Below are positions 36,447 through 46,377 of a DNA stretch of 64,000 nt, piece after piece. Within the stretch, counting starts at the first letter, position 1. Each line of letters opens with the position of its first letter. The translations under genes were made by a program, and so were the position numbers. The stretch spans positions 124,001 to 188,000 of the forward strand of contig PBAX01000027.1 of assembly GCA_002716385.1 (NCBI GenBank), given 5' to 3'. Under the pieces are notes generated by a model. It saw only the letters and a program-made list of their open reading frames with translations, made no database searches and was not told the DNA's origin. Source of the DNA: Phycisphaerae bacterium (GTDB taxonomy: Bacteria; Planctomycetota; Phycisphaerae; Phycisphaerales; SM1A02).

Positions 36447-39400
36447 TCAGTCGTCGCAGGGCCCCCAGTTGCCGACGACGGTCAGCACGTCGTTGACATC
36501 GACCAGACCGTTGCCATCGATGTCGCCGGCCGGGTTGGAGGTTCCCCAGGTCGCCAGGATGTAGAGGATGTCCAGGACATCCACGTTGTAGTCGAGGTTG
36601 GTGTCACCCGAGCAGGTGAACGGCGGCAGACAGGTATCGAGGAACTCGTTGCCCCCGAAATCGACCCAGGCACCGCAGATGTCATCCAAGCCATTCCAGC
36701 CATTTTCACAGAAGGTGGAATCCTGAACATAACTGGAACTGACACTATTACCGATGCCGCATCCTTCATTGCGAGAAAAATCACAATTAACAAAGTCAGA
36801 AAATGTGAAGTAGCTTCCAGTAAAACCAGTTCCTTCATTACTCGAGAAAATACAGTTTTCAAAATACAGATCGCTCATGTCCCCATATACCGCGCCACTG
36901 ACATACTGCGTTCCGTTTGTTGAAAATTCAGTACCAGATAGAACGCTATTACATTGCGAGAATGAGAGAGCTGCGCCTTGATTGAAAGATGAACATCCTT
37001 TGAAAACACAATTCGAGTATTGCGAACTCGAATTGAGATTAAATGCGCCACCACCAGAATCGTATGCGATATTGGCAATGAATTGACATTGGTTCACGGA
37101 TGCATTCCCATTCATGATTGCCATGCCCCCACCTGATCTAAATGGATCGGGCATGTCGTAGTAATAGCCTCCATCAAAATAATGACCTTCATTCACATTC
37201 TCGGTAAATATGCAACTCTCAATAGTTGGACTAGATGAGCTGCACCGCAGACCTGCACCTGATTCAGGCAAAACAGTTCCATGAATCGGATCGAAGTAAT
37301 TCGTTCGGCAATCGCGAATCGTGAAGCCCTGGATGATGGTCGAGGCGTTCTCGTTGCTGTTGCACAGGATGCCGCGTCGTTCATCGTCACCATGGATGAT
37401 GGTGACCTCGGCGCCGTCACGGCTTCGCAGCATGATGGCCTTGCCCATCATGTCGACGACCGGCGTTTCAAGATCGTCCCAGGGATCGGCCCGATACGTC
37501 CCCGGCCAGACCTCGATGATCTCGCCATCCTCGGCGTAGTCGATCGCATCCTGGATCGTCGTGAAGTCGCAGCCGCCATCGGCACACACGGTGTAGACGC
37601 AGGCGCCGACATCATTGCCGCCAAGATCGGTCAAGACACCGGTACCATTCGTATTGACCTGATACGGACGGTTGCAGGTGATCGTGCTGTTGGCCAGCGT
37701 CGATACGCTGCCATCGCCGTTGTACCAGCCGCCCCCACCGTTGAGCTTGATCTCGGTGTTCTCGATCGTCACGGTGGCATTTTGGTTGTAGAGACCGCCG
37801 CCATTGCCCCATGTCGCGTTGTTGTTCACGAGACGGCAATCGATCAGGGACAAGCTGCCACCGTTCTTGTAGATGCCGCCACCGTTCTGATACGCCTCGC
37901 AGTTCTCGATCCAGACATTCTCCATGACTACATCGGTTCCATTGATGTTGTCTCCGCTGGAGATATCGTTGAAACCACCGCCTGAATATCTTGGCCAGGA
38001 ATCGGATTCACCATTGACCAGACTCAAATTACGCAAGGTGACACTGCTGTCACATTCGATCGTCGGCTGGTTGTACCACTGGGCATTGATCGTGGTCCGG
38101 TTGCCATTGACGGCGTCGATGGTGCCCTCGATCGTGATGTCCTTGCCGTAGATGTAGACCGGATAGTACGTATTGGCCGAAACTTCGATGATGTATCCAT
38201 CACCCGCTTCATCAATGGCATCCTGAAGATACCAGTAGTCCCCCGAGCCATCCCTGGCAACGATCAACACGCACGTCGGAAACTCGTTGCCGGAACCCGA
38301 CCAGACGGCGTCGTCGTTGATATCGTCGGGTCGGTTGCATGAGAAGGTCGACGTGTCGATGATCGCCGTGATCGATTCGTCCAACCAGATGGCGCCGCCC
38401 GAACCAAATTGTTCATTCCCCTCAGAATCTATATATCCGGCGTTATTGCCTTCAAGAACAGTGCCGCTCATGGTGAAGGTGCCACCGGCACTGCCGTTGG
38501 CATTCATGCAGATCGCGCCACCGCGAGTCTGAAAACCATTGTCAGCCTGATTATTTGTGAAGCTACAATCGACGATCGTCAGACTGCCCCCGTTCTTCAG
38601 GATGGCCCCGCCATCAGCCCCACTACCACCATTGCTTGCTCTGTTGTTTCGGAACTGGCAATTTGTGAAACTCACATCCGTGGCATTGGCATTGAGACCA
38701 TCGCTCTCATCCTTGAAGGCTGCACCATCTGAGTAGACGCTCCCTTGATAGATACCATCAAAGGTCATGTCGCTGAAGCTGACACTGGCCTCGGATCGCA
38801 CCAGTGGGTCGTACCACCAGCCTCCTGCCAGAGTCGTATAGGTCCCGTTCGCATTCATGCTGCCGACGAAGGTGAGATCCTGCCTGTCACTTGGGATGTA
38901 GAGATTCTCGTAATAGACATCACCTGAGATGATGATTTCGACACCACTCGATTCGAAGTCGATGGCGTCCTGAATGTAGAAGTAGTCCCCCGAACCATCC
39001 TGCGCCACGTAGACCGGACAGCTGTAGTCGAAGTCGTTGTTCTTGCCTGAATAACTCCCGAAGATCGGGCTCTGCGGCTCGTTGCATCCGAACTGGGAAT
39101 TGTTCAGGAAGGCCGTGCAGTCGTTCTCGATGTACCACGCGAAGCCGGTGTTTCGAGTGAAGGTGCAACCATCGACACTCACCAGCGAGTTCTGGGTGTA
39201 GAGACCACCGCCGTATCCGAACTGGTTGGTCCCCTGGTCCGCCGCACGATTTCGATCGAGCACGCAGTTGGTCATCGACAGCGTGCCGTTGTAGAAGGCG
39301 ATGCCACCACCTTCGTCATAGCTCGAGGGCGCATCCTCGGAAACACAGCGACTGATGCGACAATTCGTCATCTCGAGTGTGCCACCAGTCTGGCCCCCAT

Positions 39401-39842
39401 CGAAATAGATGCCACCACCCTGAGATCCGTAGCACTCCTCGATCCAGCAGGTATCCATCTCGACATCAACCGCAGTGCCGTTGGCATTGACTTTCAGACC
39501 ACCACCGCGATTCGCATATCCGTTACGTATGATCAGATTGCTCAAGGAACAGTCGGCATCGACGGTTATGACTGGTCCGAAGAAGTCCCCATAGATGATC
39601 GTTCCTGGATCGCCTGGGCTCGTCGAGTTGCTCTGGCCAATGATGTTGACTGACGTGCCGTTGGTGTTGATGTTTTCCCAGTAGCTACCGGCTTCGACAA
39701 TGATGTCGTCGCCATTGCTCGCGGCATTCACCGCTGCTTGAATCGACGGGTACTCACTAGGCACAAGCAGCTCGGCCGCCAGGACAGTTCCCTGAATCGC
39801 GAAGACCGACAGGATCAACGACAGCACAGTGCGCATACGCAT
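36447..39842 (-). CDS. Large secreted modular parallel-beta-helix (polymorphic repeat) protein with dockerin-like C terminus
   Basis: Signal peptide MRMRTVLSLILSVFAIQGTVLAA; repeated SIQAAVNAA/IQDAIDYAEDG and NNGG/GGG-rich modules; C-terminal SGDTNLDYNVDVLDILYILATWGTSNPAGDIDGNGLVDVNDVLTVVGNWGPCDD. Confidence 0.85.
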   Translation of the reverse strand: MRMRTVLSLILSVFAIQGTVLAAELLVPSEYPSIQAAVNAASNGDDIIVEAGSYWENINTNGTSVNIIGQSNSTSPGDPGTIIYGDFFGPVITVDADCSLSNLIIRNGYANRGGGLKVNANGTAVDVEMDTCWIEECYGSQGGGIYFDGGQTGGTLEMTNCRISRCVSEDAPSSYDEGGGIAFYNGTLSMTNCVLDRNRAADQGTNQFGYGGGLYTQNSLVSVDGCTFTRNTGFAWYIENDCTAFLNNSQFGCNEPQSPIFGSYSGKNNDFDYSCPVYVAQDGSGDYFYIQDAIDFESSGVEIIISGDVYYENLYIPSDRQDLTFVGSMNANGTYTTLAGGWWYDPLVRSEASVSFSDMTFDGIYQGSVYSDGAAFKDESDGLNANATDVSFTNCQFRNNRASNGGSGADGGAILKNGGSLTIVDCSFTNNQADNGFQTRGGAICMNANGSAGGTFTMSGTVLEGNNAGYIDSEGNEQFGSGGAIWLDESITAIIDTSTFSCNRPDDINDDAVWSGSGNEFPTCVLIVARDGSGDYWYLQDAIDEAGDGYIIEVSANTYYPVYIYGKDITIEGTIDAVNGNRTTINAQWYNQPTIECDSSVTLRNLSLVNGESDSWPRYSGGGFNDISSGDNINGTDVVMENVWIENCEAYQNGGGIYKNGGSLSLIDCRLVNNNATWGNGGGLYNQNATVTIENTEIKLNGGGGWYNGDGSVSTLANSTITCNRPYQVNTNGTGVLTDLGGNDVGACVYTVCADGGCDFTTIQDAIDYAEDGEIIEVWPGTYRADPWDDLETPVVDMMGKAIMLRSRDGAEVTIIHGDDERRGILCNSNENASTIIQGFTIRDCRTNYFDPIHGTVLPESGAGLRCSSSSPTIESCIFTENVNEGHYFDGGYYYDMPDPFRSGGGMAIMNGNASVNQCQFIANIAYDSGGGAFNLNSSSQYSNCVFKGCSSFNQGAALSFSQCNSVLSGTEFSTNGTQYVSGAVYGDMSDLYFENCIFSSNEGTGFTGSYFTFSDFVNCDFSRNEGCGIGNSVSSSYVQDSTFCENGWNGLDDICGAWVDFGGNEFLDTCLPPFTCSGDTNLDYNVDVLDILYILATWGTSNPAGDIDGNGLVDVNDVLTVVGNWGPCDD
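36630..39770 (-). repeat. Four large tandem protein modules within the beta-helix gene (approximate limits)
   Basis: Module starts near 39770, 39010, 38262 and 37593, each with (D/G)..(F/Y)..IQ.A(I/V)...G..I.V..G.Y and ending near S.F.C(N/E).P.. Confidence 0.6.
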
Positions 39843-39969
39843 GGTTCTCTCTCCCAATTGATGGACTCCCCCGGGGACTCCAGCTCGATCCATTGTGAGG
39901 AGTCGGACCCGACTGTTCAATACGAAAAGCCGCCTTTTCAAGCCTCCCCCGCCAGAACCATCCCCGAGC

Positions 39970-41349
39970 CTACTTGAGCCCGTATTCCTTGAGCTTCCGG
40001 TAGAGCGTCCGCTCCCCGATGCCCAGAAGCTCGGCCGTCTGCTCGCGGTTGCCGCCGGTCATCGCCAGCGTCTGCCGCATCGCCTCCTTCTCGAGACGAT
40101 CGAGACCGATGCCCGCCAACGCCCCCATGTGCAGATGCTCGTCCTCGTCGGTCATGCGTATGTCGTCGGGAACCTCGGCCACATCGATGTGCGGCGTCGT
40201 CGCCATCACCACCATGCGCTGCACGACGTTGAAGAGCTGACGGATGTTGCCCGGCCAGTTGTAGGCGACCAGCCGGAGCATGGCCGCCTCCGTGAAGTCC
40301 GGTTGCGGCTTGCCCTGATCGCTGGCGAAGCGACCCGCCGCATGATTCACCAGCAACGGAATGTCCTCTCGACGTTCCCGCAACGGCGGCAGGTGGATCT
40401 CCGCACCGTTGATGCGGAAGTAGAGATCCTCACGGAACTCCTCGGTCTCGATTCGATGCTTGAGATCACGATTGGTCGCACTCACGAAGCGGACGTCGAC
40501 ATGATGTTCGTTGTTGGTACCCAACCGGATGACCTCGCCCGTCTCCAGGACCCGCAGCAGCTTGGCCTGCATCGTCATCGGCATGTCGCCGATCTCGTCC
40601 AGGAACAGCGTGCCGTCGTCCGCGTACTCGAACACGCCCTCGCGATCCTTCTCCGCGCCGGTGAAGGCGCCCTTCACATGACCGAAGAGCTGATCCTCGA
40701 GCAGGCTCTCGCTCTGACCGGCGCAGTTGAACGCGACGTATCGCTTGTCCACCCGCTGCGACTGGTTGTGAAGCGCCCGGGCGATGAGCTCCTTGCCGGT
40801 CCCGGACTCGCCGGTGATCAACACCGGAATCATGCTCGGTCCGACCTGCTTGATGGTCTGGATGACCTTGCGCATCGGGGCGGAGTCACCGATGATGCCC
40901 TCGAACCCGAAGGCCGAGTCGACCTTCCCTTGCAGACGGACATTGCTGTGACGAAGCCGGACCGTCTCGACCGCGCGATTCACCAGATTACGGAAGACCT
41001 CCAGATCGAGGGGCTTCTCGATGAAGTCGTAGGCCCCACCCTGAAGCGCCGCCTTGGCCGTGCCCACGTCTCCATGGGCCGTGACCATGATCACCTCGGA
41101 ATCGGGCTGATGCTCGCGGGCATACCGAAGCACCTCGAGCCCCGAGTCGGGCTTCTCCATGCTCAGATCGGTGACGATCACGTCGAAGCTGCCCAGGCGA
41201 AGCTCCTCCTCGGCGGAGGTCACGCCGTCGACGATGGTGCAGACGTGACCCAGACGCCGAAGCGCCTCGGCCATGACCTCCGCATGATCGACCTCGTCCT
41301 CGACGATCAGGAGTTGTGCGTGAATTGCCTCGTGTTGAGCTGTTGACAT
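39970..41349 (-). CDS. Sigma-54-dependent NtrC-family response regulator
   Basis: Receiver [14 protein letters not shown] / [17 protein letters not shown]+ [21 protein letters not shown]; Fis-type [28 protein letters not shown]. Confidence 0.96.
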   Translation of the reverse strand: MSTAQHEAIHAQLLIVEDEVDHAEVMAEALRRLGHVCTIVDGVTSAEEELRLGSFDVIVTDLSMEKPDSGLEVLRYAREHQPDSEVIMVTAHGDVGTAKAALQGGAYDFIEKPLDLEVFRNLVNRAVETVRLRHSNVRLQGKVDSAFGFEGIIGDSAPMRKVIQTIKQVGPSMIPVLITGESGTGKELIARALHNQSQRVDKRYVAFNCAGQSESLLEDQLFGHVKGAFTGAEKDREGVFEYADDGTLFLDEIGDMPMTMQAKLLRVLETGEVIRLGTNNEHHVDVRFVSATNRDLKHRIETEEFREDLYFRINGAEIHLPPLRERREDIPLLVNHAAGRFASDQGKPQPDFTEAAMLRLVAYNWPGNIRQLFNVVQRMVVMATTPHIDVAEVPDDIRMTDEDEHLHMGALAGIGLDRLEKEAMRQTLAMTGGNREQTAELLGIGERTLYRKLKEYGLK

Positions 41350-41414
41350 GACCGAAGTGTATGACAAACCGGCCTTCCATTCGCGAATCCCCACCCCCCC
41401 GATACACTCAAGGG

Positions 41415-42884
41415 ATGCCAACCTTGACCGCTGCTCAAGAAACCGGACGAGAAGACATCGATCTGAGACCCGGCCGACGCCTCCATCTGGTCGGAATCGG
41501 TGGATGCGGCATGAGCGGCCTTGCCCGAATGCTCATGGCCCGGGAGTGCCTGTGCACGGGATCCGATCAGACCAGCTCGCCCGTGACCGACGGCCTGATC
41601 GCCGACGGCATCGATGTCCATGCCGGTCCCGCCCCCACCGAACTGCCCGCGGGAACCGAACTGGTCGTCGCCTCGGCCGCCATCGCCGAGGACCATCCCG
41701 AGATCGTCGCCGCCCGAACGCTGGGACTTCCCGTCCTGAGCTATCCCGAAGCACTGGGCCAGCTGCAACGACATCGACTCAGCATCGCCATCAGCGGCAC
41801 CCACGGAAAGAGCACCACCGCCTCCATGCTCTGCCACATCCTCGTCGAGTGCGGACTCGATCCCGGCTTCATCATCGGCGCCAACTGCAGCCAGATCGGC
41901 GGTGGTTCACGAACCGGCGCCGACACCGTTCCCCAGGGACCACATGAAGGTGAATCAGGCATCCTCGTCTGCGAGGCCTGTGAGTTCAATCGCTCCTTCC
42001 ATCATCACCGACCTGACCTCGCCTTGATCAACAACATCGAGGAAGACCATCTGGACATCTACGGATCGCTGGAGGCGATCATCGAGGCCTTCCGTGAATT
42101 CGCCTCGCTCATTCCACCTGCAGAGGACGGCGGCTCGCTCCTGATCGCGCACGACGGCGCACGACGACAGTCCATCACGCCAAGCCTCAACTGCCACGTC
42201 TCGACGTTCGGTTTCCATCCCGAGGCCGACTACCAGGTGGTCTACGACGCCAACGTCCTGCGTATCGGCATACTTCGTGAAGGCATGTGGGTGACTCACT
42301 GGACGAATCGGATGCCCGGTGGACACAACGCCCTCAATGCCGCCGCTGCCGTGATCCTTGCTCATCAACTTGGCGCTGAATGGGACGAGGCCGCCGAGGC
42401 CATGGCCTCCTTCAACGGTCTCGATCGTCGAATGCAGCGCTTAGGTGAGCGAAAGACCGCCGATGGCGGGTCCGTTGTGGTCTACGACGACTATGGACAT
42501 CATCCAACCGAAATCGAACAGACGCTTAAGGCGCTTCGGCTCGCCGAGAAACCCGAACGGCTCATCTGCGTCTTCCAGCCGCATCAACACAGCCGGACTC
42601 GCTTCCTCCTCGATCACTTCGCTGAGAGCTTCTCCAGTGCCGACGAGGTGATAGTGCCACGGATCTATTTCGTTCGCGATTCACTCGCTGAAAAACAGCG
42701 GATCAGCGCCGTCGATCTCGTCGAGCGTCTCTCTGAACGTGGCGTGATGGCGAATCACATTCCCGAGTTCGACGACATCACGACCCATCTGGAGAAGGAA
42801 TGTGTGGATGGCGACCTGGTGGTGGTGATGGGCGCGGGCCCCGTCTGGAACATCGCTCACGACTTCATGGCGAACGGAACATGA
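41415..42884 (+). CDS. murC: UDP-N-acetylmuramate--L-alanine ligase
   Basis: LHLVGIGGCGMSGLARML, ISGTHGKSTTASMLCHIL, YDDYGHHPTEIEQTLKALR, FQPHQHSRTRFL. Confidence 0.95.
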   Translation: MPTLTAAQETGREDIDLRPGRRLHLVGIGGCGMSGLARMLMARECLCTGSDQTSSPVTDGLIADGIDVHAGPAPTELPAGTELVVASAAIAEDHPEIVAARTLGLPVLSYPEALGQLQRHRLSIAISGTHGKSTTASMLCHILVECGLDPGFIIGANCSQIGGGSRTGADTVPQGPHEGESGILVCEACEFNRSFHHHRPDLALINNIEEDHLDIYGSLEAIIEAFREFASLIPPAEDGGSLLIAHDGARRQSITPSLNCHVSTFGFHPEADYQVVYDANVLRIGILREGMWVTHWTNRMPGGHNALNAAAAVILAHQLGAEWDEAAEAMASFNGLDRRMQRLGERKTADGGSVVVYDDYGHHPTEIEQTLKALRLAEKPERLICVFQPHQHSRTRFLLDHFAESFSSADEVIVPRIYFVRDSLAEKQRISAVDLVERLSERGVMANHIPEFDDITTHLEKECVDGDLVVVMGAGPVWNIAHDFMANGT

Positions 42885-43828
42885 TCGACTCGACACGATC
42901 CAGTCTGGTCGGCGGCCTCGATCTCGACATCGAGTTCGACGCCCCCATCGGCGCCCTGACCTGGTTCGGCATCGGCGGACACGCCCCGATGCTCGTCCGT
43001 CCCAGATCCGAGGATGCACTGGCCACCCTGCTGTCGCGATGTCACCAGACCGAAGTGCCGGTCCGCATACTCGGCGGCGGTGCGAATCTTCTGGTCGATG
43101 ACTCAGGCATCGAAGGACTCGTCATCAAGCTCGATCATGACTGCTTCACCAGCCGGAAGTACAACCGCGAGGGCGAAGTCGATCGCGCTCTGGTGGCCGC
43201 GGGCAGTGATCTCTTCCAACTGGTCAATGAAACCGCTCGGCACGGGCTTGATGGTGTCAGCCAGCTGGCCGGAGTACCGGGCACGCTCGGGGGGGCCATA
43301 CGAATGAATGCCGGTGGTAACTTCGGCGATACCGGACAGGTGATCGAATCCATCAGCATGCTCGACATGACCGGCCGCAGACTTGAACTGAATCGTGATG
43401 AACTGACCTTCGACTATCGACAAAGCAGTGTGCCCAACGGAATCGTCTGCTCGGCGATTCTCCAGCTCGAACCGACCGATCCCGTGAAGGTACGCAACAA
43501 GGTTCGTGAGATCTTCGCCAAGAAGAAGGCCTCCCAACCGATGGCCGACAACTCGGCTGGATGCGCCTTCCGCAATCCGGTCATCGACGGCCAACGTGTT
43601 TCCGCCGGCCAGCTCATCGACGAAGCCGGACTGAAGGAACTCAACGTCGGCGGCGCCACCGTCAGCCCACGTCATGCCAACTTCATCTCGACCACCCCGC
43701 AGGCGACCGCCAGAGACGTCATGAAACTCATGACCATGGTCCAGACTCGCGTGCATGAGCACTGCGGCGCCTCGCTGCAGCCGGAAGTGGTGATCTGGTC
43801 GGATGATCCCGAGGCACCTCGGCCATGA
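42881..43828 (+). CDS. murB: UDP-N-acetylenolpyruvoylglucosamine reductase
   Basis: TWFGIGGHAPMLVRP, ILGGGANLLVDDSGIEGLVIKL, GVPGTLGGAIRMNAG, SAGCAFRNP; ATGA overlap with murC. Confidence 0.96.
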   Translation: MIDSTRSSLVGGLDLDIEFDAPIGALTWFGIGGHAPMLVRPRSEDALATLLSRCHQTEVPVRILGGGANLLVDDSGIEGLVIKLDHDCFTSRKYNREGEVDRALVAAGSDLFQLVNETARHGLDGVSQLAGVPGTLGGAIRMNAGGNFGDTGQVIESISMLDMTGRRLELNRDELTFDYRQSSVPNGIVCSAILQLEPTDPVKVRNKVREIFAKKKASQPMADNSAGCAFRNPVIDGQRVSAGQLIDEAGLKELNVGGATVSPRHANFISTTPQATARDVMKLMTMVQTRVHEHCGASLQPEVVIWSDDPEAPRP

Positions 43829-44736
43829 GCGGCATCCAACCGAAGATCACTGTGCTGATGGGCGGCCCGGATGGCGAACATGATGTCAGTCTGGCCTCTG
43901 GTCGATCCGTCGCGGCCGCATTAGTCGAAGCCGGATTCGATCAGGTGACCGAACATGTGATCGAAAGACGACCGCTCGAACACCTCGATGACATTCCGGG
44001 CGATGTCCTCTTCCCGGTCCTTCATGGACCATGGGGCGAAGGTGGCCCATTGCAGCAACTGCTTGAACATGATGGGCGACCATTCATCGGATGCGATTCG
44101 ACCGCGGCTGCCGCCGCCATGGACAAGAACCGCACCAAGCTGGTCGCGCGTGAACTCGACATCGCCACACCAGACTGGCAACACATGCAGGCAGGGGACA
44201 CCTGCACGCTCGAACCCCCGGTGGTGATCAAGCCCGTCGCGGAAGGATCAAGTCTCGATCTGCACATCGCCAACACCATCGTCGAACGGGATGTGGCCAT
44301 TTCGCGGGTATTGACCCATGGTGAATACGTGATGGCCGAGACCTTCATCGACGGTCGGGAATTGACCGTGGGCATCATCGATGGCAGCCCACTCGCGATC
44401 ATCGAGATCAAGCCCGCTTCAGGCGTCTACGACTACGAAGCCAAGTATCAGCGTGACGACACGCAATATCTGGTCGAACCGGATCTCGATGATGACATCG
44501 AAAGGACCCTCAAGGACGCCGCTGTCAGGATCTACAACGGCCTGAAGGTGCGGCATCTGGCCCGAGTCGATTTCCTTCTGGCACAGAACGATCCCTGGCT
44601 GCTCGAAGTCAACACCATGCCTGGATTCACGAAGCAATCCCTCCTTCCAAAGGCGGCGGCGGCCAGTGGCCTCCCCATGCCCGAACTGTGCCGATCGCTG
44701 ATCGAGCTGGCGTTGGCTGACGCCCCCACCAGCTGA
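43825..44736 (+). CDS. ddl: D-alanine--D-alanine ligase
   Basis: VLMGGPDGEHDVSLASG, VLHGPWGEGGPLQQLLE, LLEVNTMPGFTKQSLLPKAA; ATGA overlap with murB. Confidence 0.95.
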   Translation: MSGIQPKITVLMGGPDGEHDVSLASGRSVAAALVEAGFDQVTEHVIERRPLEHLDDIPGDVLFPVLHGPWGEGGPLQQLLEHDGRPFIGCDSTAAAAAMDKNRTKLVARELDIATPDWQHMQAGDTCTLEPPVVIKPVAEGSSLDLHIANTIVERDVAISRVLTHGEYVMAETFIDGRELTVGIIDGSPLAIIEIKPASGVYDYEAKYQRDDTQYLVEPDLDDDIERTLKDAAVRIYNGLKVRHLARVDFLLAQNDPWLLEVNTMPGFTKQSLLPKAAAASGLPMPELCRSLIELALADAPTS

Positions 44737-44812
44737 ACCAGGTCCACCAATCCCATCCTCAATGGGCCATGTCTCAAGGGGCCCGCCCCTGGAAGCCGAT
44801 GATGGTTCGAGC

Positions 44813-45694
44813 ATGGCACCAAGAAGATCAAACAAGGCAGGCGGCACGATCTCGAACTGGAAACGAGTCCTCAAGGCATCGCCAACTGCGATCCGGGAAT
44901 GGTCCACCACCAGAACCGGTCGCTACACATGGCTGACGACAGGTGTTCTGGCCGCCATCATCTGCTTCACAGCCTTGATCCCGGTACTCGCCAGACGAGT
45001 CGAGAAGCCGGTCGACACCGTAACCGTCACCTTCAGCCAGGTACCGCATTGGGCCGCGCCCACGATCGTGGACCATCTGTGTGAACTGGCCGGTACGCAA
45101 CTGACCGGAACACCCCTTTCGCGGGCCGACCTTCAGGCGACCCGGGAGGAACTGCTCGAATCGGGCTTCTTCAACGAGGTCAGTCAGGTTCGCCGAATCG
45201 GCCCCTCGGAAGTCGTCATCGACGCCTCGCTCGTGACGCCACTGGCCCGTGTACGTGACCAGAACGGACAGGCCCTGATCGATACTCACGGAAGACTCAT
45301 GCCACCGGGATGCGGTGTGGCCGGCAACGTGCATGTCGTCACCATCGAGAACCCTCGCTACGGAAGACCAGATCGCCCAGGCGACATCTGGAGCGGAGGC
45401 GATCTGGCGGCCGCCCTTCGAGTCCTGCATCACATCTCGGACGCACCCTGGATCACTCAGGTCGAGGCGATCGATCTCTCCAGATATCCGGCCAACGGCA
45501 ACCTCGTGCTCATAAGCGACAATGCCAGCCGCATCGTGTGGGGCTCCGCACCGGGCAATGAAAAGGCCATGGAATCCCTGCTTGATCGAAAGATCGCGAG
45601 ACTCGATCGACTCCATCGATTGTCCGGGCGAATCGATCAATATCATCCAGGCGAAATCGACATCACCGATGCCTCGCTCGTGGTCAAGCGTTGA
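44813..45694 (+). CDS. FtsQ-like POTRA-domain membrane protein
   Basis: Single N-terminal TM, POTRA-like region, LVTPLARVRDQNGQALIDTHGRLM; position after ddl. Confidence 0.65.
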   Translation: MAPRRSNKAGGTISNWKRVLKASPTAIREWSTTRTGRYTWLTTGVLAAIICFTALIPVLARRVEKPVDTVTVTFSQVPHWAAPTIVDHLCELAGTQLTGTPLSRADLQATREELLESGFFNEVSQVRRIGPSEVVIDASLVTPLARVRDQNGQALIDTHGRLMPPGCGVAGNVHVVTIENPRYGRPDRPGDIWSGGDLAAALRVLHHISDAPWITQVEAIDLSRYPANGNLVLISDNASRIVWGSAPGNEKAMESLLDRKIARLDRLHRLSGRIDQYHPGEIDITDASLVVKR

Positions 45695-46377
45695 AACGCC
45701 ATCTGGTTCCCGTATCGGGTTCCCCGTACATCATCCAAAGACTGCTTGTGTTCTGCGGCTCCTGCTGGCTGCTGGCGTCATGGATCATGGTGATCGGCCT
45801 GAGGCAACCGATGCTGCCGACCACGCAGACCTGGCTTCCAGGCGTGCGGATGATGCTGATCATGTCCGCCATCGGACTCGTGGTCGTCTGGCCGATGGCC
45901 GCCCTCTCGACCAGTCGTGACGTTCCACCGCGAACGACACTCAGACATACGGTCATTCTCCTGATTACCGCTCAACTGATCACCTGGCCATCCGGCTTCG
46001 TGACGACGTGGCTGTTCTCCAGAACAGCGTTGATCGCGATCACACTCACAGGATGGGGATTGTTGGCGGGCGTCATCACGGCATGGGGAAGATCTCGAGC
46101 CCGATTCTGGCCTAGAAGCATCTCCATGCTCATCTGTCTGATGCTCACCATCGTCTCCCCCATTCTGGTTCTCATGGATGAGTCCATACGATCAGCCATT
46201 CCATTCAGTCCATTGACCAGCCTGTGGTATCTCGCTGGCGGTGGCCTGTACGACACAACGAGTCGTGAATGGATCGCCGGGCTGGCCCCATGGCTGATCG
46301 CATTGGCAAGCTGGCCGTTGATCTCCCGAGCTGGCGGTTGCCCTGAACAGCCCAAGGCAGGACACTGGCGGACATGA
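45691..46377 (+). CDS. Hypothetical multi-TM membrane protein
   Basis: Several hydrophobic segments; 4-nt overlaps with both neighbours. Confidence 0.7.
   Translation: MKRHLVPVSGSPYIIQRLLVFCGSCWLLASWIMVIGLRQPMLPTTQTWLPGVRMMLIMSAIGLVVVWPMAALSTSRDVPPRTTLRHTVILLITAQLITWPSGFVTTWLFSRTALIAITLTGWGLLAGVITAWGRSRARFWPRSISMLICLMLTIVSPILVLMDESIRSAIPFSPLTSLWYLAGGGLYDTTSREWIAGLAPWLIALASWPLISRAGGCPEQPKAGHWRT

Noticed and set aside
36690-37290. AT-rich patch as an inserted mobile element
   Set aside because: Reading frame is continuous and in register with the protein repeats; no transposase, terminal repeats or target duplication visible
39895-41346. 483-aa ORF antisense to the NtrC-type regulator
   Set aside because: Composition mirrors the sense gene; His/Arg/Asp-rich artefact
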